A DNA stretch of 64,000 bases from Shewanella violacea DSS12. GTDB taxonomy: Bacteria > Pseudomonadota > Gammaproteobacteria > Enterobacterales > Shewanellaceae. This document shows, one piece after another, positions 32,108 to 44,100 of the stretch. The notes below the pieces were generated by a model that did not search any database, was not told the origin of the DNA, and saw only the letters and a list, made by a program, of their open reading frames with translations. The DNA is taken from positions 2,214,824 through 2,278,823 of the forward strand of contig NC_014012.1 in the NCBI RefSeq assembly GCF_000091325.1. Reading direction: 5' to 3'. The position numbers were made by a program, and so were the translations under genes. Numbering within the stretch: the first letter of the stretch is position 1; each line of letters starts with the position of its first letter.

Positions 32108-35100
32108 ATGACATACTATAAGTTACTTCAGGCTGCTTTACTTATACCCCTGTTATTCACTTCATTGACCCTTAAGGCTGCTACGCCTGTACTCACTAAT
32201 GGTCTACCAGCGAGCGCATTTTCTGGCGAGCAGGTTTGCTTCGATGTCGATTTCAGTAATGCAGATCCCAGTGCCGGTTTTGGTCCCTACATTCGTCTGA
32301 TCTTGCCTATTGGGATTAGCTTTGATTCGGCAACGCTACTGGGAAGTGCCATGAGTGTCACCAATATTGGCGTTTTCCCCATGTCGGGTCTGTTGAGCGA
32401 TCCAAGATCGGCTACACAGGTTAGCTCGACCGAAGGAGATAGCTTAGAACTATTAGTATTAGCCTTGGGCTCTGTTTTTCAGAATGGTCCGGCTCTTGTC
32501 GCCAATATCTGTGTCAGCCTAGATACGTCGGCTGTCATTAATGCGCCGTTAACGGTGGGAGTCCAAGGTGTATTCCAATATGGCGATACGGCCACCGGGA
32601 GCAATGGTCCTATTATAGGCGCCTTGGTGAATAAAGATGTGGCGCCGAGTCTCTATCTGTTCGATGCTGGCAATAATGCCTCTGAAGGAAAAAGTGTCCC
32701 CGGATCTGCGTTCCCCGTCGTGTTTACCGACACTGTCAATGTGGCCAATGGCAAAACCCTTGATAATTTAAGTCACCAAAATACCTTAGATAACGCACTT
32801 CAATATATTTCGTCATCGGCTATGGGTGGCAACGGATTCAGCCAAGATGCCGAGCCGTCGACATCCACTGCCGGTGGAGTCTTGCTGACTTCGTTTACCG
32901 ATGTCACAGGAACGGCGGCGGATGATGACATAAAAATCAGCTACTCGGCTTATATCACCGACATATTGGACGAGTCTCAATGCAGTGGCAGTCTGCTTCA
33001 AAGTGATGCTCAATTTGATGGTGAATACCTGTCAGCTCCTCTTGTGCAAGGATTAAGCAACAGTCAGTTACAGGCTAAACATCTGGTCATACGTCATTTA
33101 GCCTCTACAAGCACGGCTTTGCCCGGTGATAGCATCACCTTTACCGATTCTGTGGATTTAAGTCAGTACGCAACCTCAGATTCATTAGTCATTAATCTGG
33201 ATATTGACGATGGGCTGACTTTTGCTAGCCATCAGACCATGTTAGTGAATGGCTCGCCACAAAGCATCACCCCGAATGTGACCCTTAATGGTGATGGTAC
33301 CACTTCCCTTAACTACGATGTTCACAGCGTCACAGGCAATATTGCGCCAGGGACAAGCATAGATATTGTGTATACGGCGACTGTGGCCCAGTTGTATATA
33401 GACACAGGCTTACCCGTGCTAGCCGCCGATGAATTAGCCATTAACGTCAATGTTATTTATGGTCTGACCGCTGGCGCCTCGGCTTGTTCAGACAGTTCGC
33501 TGGGCTCGGTGAGCATTATCCCTGTGACGAATTCACTCGCCATTCTTAGCCCTCAGGCTGAATATTCTCCGGGCGATATAGTGACCTTACAGGAGGTGTT
33601 AACCATAGCCTCAGGCGACACCACTAGTCTGGTCTTTGAAACCTATCTGCCTTTACCTGTCTTCGATGTCTCTGATATCGACATCAATACTAACCTGGCA
33701 TCAAACACCAGTATCAGTTTTGCGGCCCAAGATACCTTAGGCCTGCTGCCAACGAGTATTTCAGTCGATGGAGCGAGTAATAAACTGCGCATAGAATGGC
33801 CGGATGTCGCCTCTGCAGGCAGCCAAACCATTGCCATCGATATTACACTAACAATAGGGGATACCCCCTTTGCCGATGATCGCAACTTAAGCTTATTGTT
33901 TTTAGCCAGCACCAAGAATACACCGCTGACATCGGCACTCAATACCTCATCGGTGAAGATGCATGTCAGGGCTCCCGACATGGTTATCGAATATGGTATC
34001 AGTGCCAGTGATAACCCTCTGGCGGATGCCAGTATTATTCCGGCGGTGCCCGTGAATAGCGACATCAGTGTATCCGATGCAGGGGACAAACTGACCTTGG
34101 TGATCACCGCCGAAAATATCGGCGGTTCGGATGCCTATAATATTTTACTCACATCCGGCTTAGTGACCGGGCTCACCGCGCCGGTTATTGTCTCAGTCAC
34201 CGATGGCCTAGGTGCTAACTTGGCTTATTCTGGGGATCTATTTGCGGCTGGGCTCTTGTTAACTGATCCCTTGCCTAAAAATGATGGTAGCAAAGGGCCA
34301 CCATTGACAACAGATACCGTCATCATTACCTACACTGCCGACATAGATTCTCAGGTTAATCCTAACGAAATTTTGACTCCAGCATCGAGTGTGGTGTGGG
34401 ATGCGTCATCTACGGCGGCGACCAGCTTTCCTGGCAGTATGAGTGATGTGATGATCACCATGGAATACCCAGCTGTGGTGACAAGCTTAGACAGTGTGAC
34501 GCCCCAGGGTAATCCAGGCAGTGTGGTGGTGGGTGATACTGTGACTTACCGAACCCGAGTGACATTACCCGAAGGTGAAACTGAGGATCTGGTGCTTATT
34601 GTCGCTTTGCCGGCAGGGTTTCAATATGTTAATGCCAGTCTGAGCGTCGACACCAGCGGTTTTTCCGGCACGGTCGACGCGGGGCCGACTGTGGGGGTAA
34701 CTGGCTCTGTGGGCAGCGGTCAAACGATCAATATCGCCTTTGACAGTCCGGTATCAACGTCTGTGACCAATGATAATAATACCGCTAATAATGCATTTGA
34801 TTTTACCTTCGATGCCCTGGTCGCCGATGATGCGGCATTAACGGCCCTGACTATGGTGCAGAGCAGAAGCTTATCGGCGAACTTAACCTATACAGCCCAA
34901 ACCGGCTCGGCTATTCAAGATAGCGTCCAGACCAATTTTTCCGAACATGTTCTGGCGGTCACCTCGAGCTTTTCTCCCGCGACTGGTCTGATGGCAGGGG
35001 ATCTGGTTACCGTGACGATTGACTTAACGAACACAGGTACCGCGCCCGCTTACGACATCTTAATCACAGATACCCTCAATGGCGATCTGTTCGATATCAC

Positions 35101-38100
35101 CAGTGTGGTAGTCGGTACCACTCCTGCAGGTTTTAGCTATGGTTTTGTCAGTCCAACGGTGACATATACAGGCTCGGTTGCTTTGGCTGTTGGGGCGAAT
35201 ATTGCCTTCACCTATACAGCTGTGGTTAAAAATTCTGTGGTGACGGGCTCGACCTATGCCAGTAATGTGGTCGTGACCGGCGACAGTCAAGATGGGGCGG
35301 CGGCTGATCCTGAAAGAGTCAGCAATGATAATGGCTCTGCCATGGGGTCCATCAGTGCATTGACTATCGATGATTTCAGTTTACTGGCTTCATCGGAATC
35401 CTGGAGTAGTGATGTTTCTATTGTTGAGGCAGCCATAGGTGAAGTCCTGACCTATGGCTTCAGGGTATCCGTGCCTGAAGGCATAAGCCTTGAAGACACC
35501 ATAAACCCTATTATCGATATTGACTTGCCTGCCGGGGTGGAATATTTATCCGGATCGGCGCTCATTAGTGCATTCAATTCGAATTCACTGCAAGGCAGTA
35601 ATTTGTCAGGCGCCTTAGCCCCAATTCCAACGAGTGACACCAGTATTACGCCTGTGGTTAATGGGGCTGTGCTGGAATTTGATCTCGGTGATATTACCAA
35701 CTCGGATGATGACGCAGACACAGAACAGCTCCTATTAAGCTTCGATGTGTTGGTGAAAAACATCACAGTGAATGCCCGGACCAATATCAAGACACTCACG
35801 GCGAACATTAATTACAATAATCTTGCTGGCAGTCCTCAGACATTGAATACCAACGCAGGTTTTACTGTGGTGGAAGCCGATCTGTCGGTGGTTAAAAGTG
35901 CCTCCCCATTGACCGTGAATGGCGGGGATGTGATCACATTTACCTCAGTGGTGACCAATAACGCTTCAGCCAATGCATCCAGAGGCTGGGAGTGGCAGAT
36001 AGATGATACCTTGCCTGTTGGCTTGCAGAGCCCAGTGCTTGTCAGTGCCACGTTATCCCGGGGAGCGACCGATGTATCTGCTTGCTTCTCATTTTCCGGT
36101 AATTCACTGATATCGGATCAGACATGTCTGTCTGCCGGTGAGCGTTATTTAGATACCGGGGAGACGGTTACGCTTGTTTATACCGCAACGGTCGATGTCG
36201 GCATTGGCTTTGAAGTGCAATTAATCAATAGCTTGGTTGCCCAAATAACCTCACTGCCTGGGGCGCAAGGTACAGCTTCGGCTACACCGGGTATCAGCGA
36301 TAGTGATACCGGCGAAAGAACCGGTAGCGGTAATAATAACGATTCGGGTCAGATGGTTAATGATTTAACCGCCAATGATTCAGTCACCGTCATTTCTAAT
36401 AAGCCAGATATCAGCCTCACATCCGGCGCGAGTAACCTGACTATCTTGGATACCAGGGTGATCACCGCAATCATAGGGATACCGGTCGGTATCACGGGGA
36501 ATTTTGTGTTTACCTATGACCTGCCACCTGGAATGACCTATACCGGCACCCCTGTGGTTATCATAGAACCCGGGAGTAATTTTACCGCATCCAATGCTCC
36601 AGCGACTAACCTGAGCCGGGGAGACGACCCACTCGTGTTCGATTTTGGTACCTTGTCCAACAACCATACCGGGGCGCAGAACCTATCCATAGCCATAGAA
36701 GTCGAAGCCGATAATATCTTGGCCAATCAAGGGGGAGTCTCGTTATCGGTCACAGGTTCGGTGAGTTATGATAATGCGTCATCACCGCCGGTTAAAACCA
36801 TCATTTTTGATCTGGTTGAGGCCAATCTGCTTCTGACAGATTCTATCGTATCCGGTGCGTCTGGCAGTGATGCCGGTGATAGCCTGTCATATAGGGTCAC
36901 GTTGACGAATACCTCAATCGATGCGACGGCATATAGGGTAAATTTAACCGATATCATGCCGACTGAGTTGTTAGGCAGTCCCGATGGTTCTGGCAGTGGC
37001 AGTACCTTCGATAATATCCTCTTGACGAATCCAGGCAACCTCGCGGTCTTAACGAATACGGCGACGATACTCGCGAGCCTTCATGCCAGTATTATCACCA
37101 CTAACGATTCGGATGATACCTTGTCCTGGCCGGAATTCGATCTGCCAGCTACGGCATCGATCACCATAGATTATGATGTGGTTATCGATAATACGGCCAA
37201 TGCCGGCGATCTGGCATTGAGCAGTGTTAGCGCTAATTACAACAGTTTATTGCTGGGTAGCGGTCGTGATAGCAGTGACTCCAGTGATGACGATGATGGC
37301 AATTTAAATAATTACGGTGAGTCGGTGACACAGGCCCTGACGATTGACTCCAATATCGCGTTGCAGCAAGTATTGAGTCCAGGCCAGGGAGATAGCACAT
37401 TTACCATAGGCGAAACAGTCTCCTACGATATACAAGTGGATATCATAGAGGGGATCACTGAGTCCTTAGTATTAACCAACCTGTTACCCTCAGGCCTGAG
37501 TTTTATGTCGGCCAGCATCATAGCCTCTGCACAGATAAGCTATAGCGGCACGGGCACAGAAATAGAGTCACCTGTTGGAACGTTTAGCTTCGATTTCGGT
37601 GATGTGAGCAATACAGCCGATGCCGACTTGAGCAACGATCACTTTATCCTGCGACTGCTTACTCGTGTAAACGATGACTTAGCCAATAGCGCTGGGGTCA
37701 CCTTAGATAATATTGCTTCAGTCACCAGCCTTTCTGGCGCCGCCGGCCCAGATACCGAACAGATAAGCTTAGTGGAACCTAATCTAGTCTTGTCTATTTC
37801 GACGCCAATAAGCGAGGTCTCCTTAGGTGATACTCTGCTCCTGACCTTAGTGTTAGATCATGATTTAAGCACTAGCGACGCTTTCGAAGTGAGCTTCGAT
37901 ATTAATATTGCGCCAGGGCTAACCTATGTTCCCTCGAGCCATAGTGGCGATGGTAGCTTGGATGTCGGCGTCCCTGGGCTCATAGGCGTTAATCTGGGCT
38001 CAATCACCTTAGCCGAAGACAATAAATCATTCACTGTAGAACTGAGCGTCGATAATGACGCCCAGATTGATAAACTGTTAACCATAGAGATAGATAACGG

Positions 38101-41100
38101 CCATTACTCCTCTCTAGCCGGGACTCCGACTGTCGAGAGAAGCTATAACCTCAGTGGTTCAACCAGCATTACCAGCAGAAGCCTCTCCTTTATCGATGTC
38201 GGCCATACCGTGGATATCGTCATAGATAACGGTGAGTCTGGCGTGCTTGAACCCGGAGATGTGCTTGAATATACCTTAGTGATCACCAACACAGGGCCTG
38301 CCGTCAACAGCGTCATCTACCAAGAAAATATTCCTAACCATACATTTTATGATGTCAGCACAGTCGCCAATACCAGTCAGGGCAGTGTCGATGACGCTAA
38401 CCTACCGCTATTAACGTTCGATATCGGTGCCATGAATACCAATGATGTGGTGGTATTACACTACCGAGTGATCATCAACTCTGGGGTCAGCGCCGGCACT
38501 CAAATTAGGGCTCAGGGGGTGGTGGATTCAGAGCTTACCGTGGAGGAGTTGTCTGACTCGGATGGCAATGACAGCAACGGCGATCAGGCGACTATCATCT
38601 ATGTACAGGGCACAGTAGGGCGACTCGATGCCCTCTATATTCAACAGACTGCGTTATGGGTTACCGATCTCGATACCAGTGGTGATATTTCACCCTTAGA
38701 TACCATGAAACTCAGTTACTTTATTCAAAATCTCTCCCCAGATGCCCTGACCAATGTCAGCGTATCTGAAACCTTACCCGGGGGCATAACTTATGTGCCT
38801 GGCACAGCGGTGGTAACGGGATCCAATACCATAGACGTCACTGGCAATGCCGTGGCGGTGGCCATAGGCTCCTTGCAGCCTGGCCAAATCATAGTCGGTG
38901 AATATAGCGTCACCATAGATGCGCCCCTGTTCGATACCGACGGGGCGCCGGATAGTGAAATGTTTAGTCATCTTGCACTCGGTGATAGCGATCAAACAGC
39001 AGCCGTCACTGCCGACAGTAATGGTGATCCCTCTGATGGTGCTCAGTTGGTGCGTTATAGCGCAGTCGATGGTGGCACCAGTGCTCCGGCGATGGACATC
39101 TATCTCAGCTGGAGTTTGGTGAACGATCTTGATGGTGATGGCTGGGTCGATCCAAACGATCAAATTCTCTATGAGTTCGTTATTATCAATATCGGCTCGG
39201 CCAGTGGTGAAGCCAGTCAGCTCCATGATGTTATTCCGGTTAATACTGGCGTGCTTGGTGGGAGCGGATACACCAGCCAGGGCATAGTGGTTGCTGATGC
39301 TCCCTTAAGCGTTAATATTGGCGATATTCCACCTGGTGCTCTGGTGAATGTAGGGGTGATAGTTACGGTCGATGCATCGACCCCTGATGGGACGATAATT
39401 GCAAACCAGGGCCTGTTATCTGGCACCAATTTTAGCCATGTTCTCAGCGATGATAACGCCGATGCCAGCGACGGTAGGAATCCCACCTTATTGCTTGTCA
39501 ATCTGACCAGTTCATCGGGCCAGCCGCAATTAACCATGAGTTTGGCGAGTTCAAGCTTTCCCAGCACCTCGGCTAATGATTTTATTCAAGGAGAACGCCT
39601 GACCTTAGACGTAAACTTGATTATTCCTACGGGACGAACCCAAGACTTGACCCTAGATCTGGTGATACCCGATGGCTTAGCGCTCACGGCCAATAGCGGC
39701 GAACTGATGCGGGTGTTTGATACAGGAATGACGGCCTCTGGGTCGCCTGCTGGGATCAACTCTGTGGCCGCCAATGTGTTTGTGGATGTTGGCGCAGCAC
39801 TTATCCAGAACGGCCAAGCCTATTCCATGGTACTTGGCTCGGTGATTAACTCAGACGCTGACAGTAATAATGAGCAATATCTGCTCAGATTCGAATTGAC
39901 TGATACTGGCTTAGTTCCGTTATCGGCAGCTGAAGATTTCCCGGTACAGGCTAGCGTCACTTATGTGGACAATATCAAGATGACCACAAGTTCGGTTGAA
40001 TTGACTCTTCGCTTGTTAAATCGATTCCCCGTTGCCATGAATGATACTTATAGCGACATTATTGAGGACTCAGCCGGTGAGTTATTCGATGTATTGCTGA
40101 ATGACTTTGATCAGGATACGGGTCATGTGGTGAGTCTGCTATCTTTGGGGGAAACCATGAGCGGCGCTGTGGCCACGGTCACAGAGGGACACATATTCTA
40201 CATGCCTAAGGCCGATTTCTTCGGTGTGGATACCCTTAGTTATACAATTACAGATAATGCTGGTGGACAAAGCACTGCACTGGTGACAATTAATGTGTCA
40301 CCGGTTAATGACCTGCCTGTGGCAGTCGATGATGGTGTAATTATATTTGCTGATGAGACCATAAACATCTCAGTGCTCAATAATGATTTCGATATCGATG
40401 GTGACCCCTTATCGGTGTCGGCTATCAGTGCTTCGTCGGCGAATATTGTCATCAATAGCGACAGCTCCATTAGCTTCACGCCCCCACAGGGATTTATTGG
40501 AGAAATAATCTTCACTTATACCATTTCAGATGGTGCAGGCAGTATGGCGCAGGCACAAGTGAACGTCACAGTACAAGGGCTAAACTTGTCTCCCATAGCC
40601 GTGGATGATGTTTATCAGGTCAACGATTGGCTACCCATCAATATACAGCCGCTCAATAACGATAGTGATCCCGATAACGATGTGATCAGTCTAGTGTCAG
40701 CCAATGTCGATATAGGCGCTGTCGAGCTGCTGGGGAATGTGATTATCTATACGCCGGTGCAAGGTTTTAACGGCGAAGTCATCATAGAGTATCTGGTCAC
40801 AGACCCTCATGGCTTAATGGATACTGGACTCATTCGAATCTTTTTTGATATAGATGAGAATTCGCTATTTCCAATTATTTCATTACCCGATGATCTGTGT
40901 GATCAATTAGTCGTAAGTGCAGATGCACTCTACACCAGAATCGACATAGGTACCGCCACCGCGACAGATAGATTTGGTAATCTTCTGCCCGTCTCAATCA
41001 TCAATAACAACTTGTTATTTCCACCGGGGAACAATAAAGCTTACTGGCAAGCGGTGGACAGCGAAGGCAGGACCAGTGTCGCGGCGCAAAATATTTGTGT

Positions 41101-44100
41101 TCGTCCTCTGGTGTCCTTTAACAAGGATCAAACCGTGTCGGAAGGTGAGCGGGTCGTGGTGGGTGTGTACCTCAACGGGCAATCTGAAACCTATCCTTTA
41201 GTCATAAGCTATCAGTTGTCAGGCTCAGCACAGGCAAGTGACTACCTGGTGGCGACGGGGGAATTGGTTATCGAGTCTGGTACTGACACACAGATAATGG
41301 TGACTATTGTGCAGGATGACCTATCTGAAGAGGATGAAACCTTAACATTCACTCTAGATCCAGAGTTAAACCGGGCCAGTCAATTCACGCACTCCTTAAG
41401 GATCACTGAGGGCAACATAGCCCCCAAAGTCAGTTTAACGGCCAGTCAAAATAACGAGCAGCGATTAACCGTCACCCGTAGCGGGGGAGCGGTGACGATC
41501 GACTCCAATGTCTATGATGCCAACATCACAGACACATGGATATATAGTTGGGAGTCAGAGCTTAACAATATCAGTCCGTCTACAGAGTCGTTTGTTTTTC
41601 AACCTGAGTCGCTGACCTTAGGTGTATATCGCATAGATGTGACGGTTACCGATAATGGCATTCCGGCCCTCGATGACAAGGCCAGCCTCTATATCCATCT
41701 GGTGGATAGCTTGGAGGTATTGACCGATGCCGATTCTGATGGGGATTTGATCCCTGACAATATAGAAGGGTATCAGGACAGTGATGGCGATGGTACACCG
41801 GATTATTTAGACAGTATTTCAGAGTGTAACGTCTTATTCGAACACAGTGCCATTCAGAATCAATATTTAGTCGAGGGCGATCCCGGTATCTGTCTACGAA
41901 GAGGTCAGTTTACGTTTAATACAAGTACAGGTGGTGCGTTACTCGCCGATAAAGGCGATGACTATGGTGATGTTATTCCGGTGGATACGCTGACCTTGAA
42001 TGTGGGCGGGATCATGGATTTCATCGCCTATGGATTACCGGATAACAGCCAAGAATATCGGATCGTGACGCCAATCCGCAGTCCGATCCCCTTCGATGCG
42101 GTTTATCGTAAATACCGCTCAGAGACAGCTTGGGGGGATTTTGTTGAAGATGACAAAAACAGCCTCTGGTCTACACAAGGTGAGCCTGGTTATTGTCCTC
42201 CTACGGGCAGCGTGCTTTGGCAACCTGGATTAACCTTAGGTGACTGGTGCGTGCAGTTGATCATAGAAGATGGTGGGCCAAATGATGATGACATGGTGAC
42301 CAACGGTACCATTATAGACCCCGGCTTCGTCGGCACCAAGTTGACCGACAATCTGGCACCGAATGCCGTCGATGATAGTGTGATCATAGGTGTCAACGAG
42401 GAAGTCTTTATTGAGATATTAGTCAATGACACAGATCCTGATGGTGATGAGTTAACGATTATCTCAGCTAACGTCAATTTCGGCACAGTTACAATTGAGA
42501 ATAATGGTGTTTTTTATCGAGGGGCGTTAAATATCATAGGTCAGGACATTATCCATTACGGTATTTCTGACGGTAAGGGAGGGGCAGACTTTGCCATGGT
42601 TAAGATCACCATCACAGCCAATCGTGCTCCGGTTGCTCTAGATGATAATATCCAAGTTATTCAGGGGGATAATGTCGATATCAATGTACTTCTTAATGAT
42701 TATGACCTTGATGGTGATGCTATTCATGTGACATCTGCCAGCGCTCTGTATGGCAGTGTCACGATCAATAATATTGGTGTCATAACCTATGTCTCCAATG
42801 CCGATTTTGCAGGTTTTGAAGAAATAACCTATCAGATCCAAGATACTTTCGGCGGTATATCTGAGGCTAAAGTGTACATCACTGTTATTGCAGCGGTTGA
42901 GTTAGCATCGAGAACAGACTCATCGGGTGGCAGCCTGGCACTTAGCGTGCTGCTCTATCTGTTCTTGTTTGCCTACCTCAATGGTCGGCGCCATCGCTTA
43001 CACAGACAGGCATCTTGTCCGCTAATGAGTGTGGTATTCATCTGTTTATTCACCTCATTTTCAGTAAACGCCTCAGTGATCGAACCTAAGATAGGCCCTT
43101 ATGGAATTAAGCTCACGGACTCCACCCATTTTGTTCATCTCTCAGGCACAGATGCATTGCTTCAGAGGGGGCAGGAGAGTTCGAGTCACGATCAGATGGC
43201 GCGTTTTGAGCTGTCTGGCCACCTTGCTATCACTCAGCTTAGTGAACTAGAAATAGATGGATTAGGAATAGATAAATTAGAAATAGATAGACCTGAGCCA
43301 AGTCACTCGATAGAGCCTATTGAAACAGAGGCTTGGTATACAAGTGGGCAATTAGGGATAGCTGAGCTTAGGGATCTCGCAATAGATAAACCTCAGCTAG
43401 ATAGACCTCAGCTAGATAGACCTGAAGCAAGTCACTCGATAGAGCCCATTGAAACAGAGGCTTGGTATACAAGTAGGCAATTAGGGATAGCTGAGCTTAG
43501 TGAGCTCGCAATAGATAAACCTCAGCTAGATAGACCCCAGATAGATAGACCTGAAGCAAGTCACTCGATAGAGCCTATTGAAACAGAGGCTTGGTATACA
43601 AGTAGGCAATTAGGGATAGCTGAGCTTAGGGAGCTCGCAATAGATAAACCTCAGATAGATAGACCCCAGATAGATAAACCTCAGCTAGATAGACCTGAAG
43701 CAGGTCACTCAATAGAGCCCATTGAGCCAGAGACTTGGTATATCGGTGGGCAATTTGGCATAGCCACAACCCAGGTTTCATCCAGTGGATTGGATGCGCT
43801 TTATGACTTGGCTGGAGTCGACGCCTCCAGTACTCAAGTCGATGACTCAGGAGCCAGTTTTAGCGTGTTTGTTGGTTATCAATTGAACTCATATTTTAGT
43901 CTTGAAGCCGGCTATATGGATCTTGGAGAGAGAAGTGTATGGTTTTCTGGCAAAACAACAGACATAGAGGCTTATTACGATTTAGCCGAGCATGTGTATC
44001 CCGAAACAGCTTCCGGTTTATCATTGAGTGTACTGACGACTTATCCGATTAATGAGCAGTTTAGTATCACAGCTAAATTAGGTTATTTTGTCTGGCAAAT

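Noticed and set aside
33643..39774. Several antisense frames inside the giant gene (for example 33643-34107 and 38774-39226)
   Set aside because: They are shadows of a strongly coding plus-strand frame and contain no domain or start signal.
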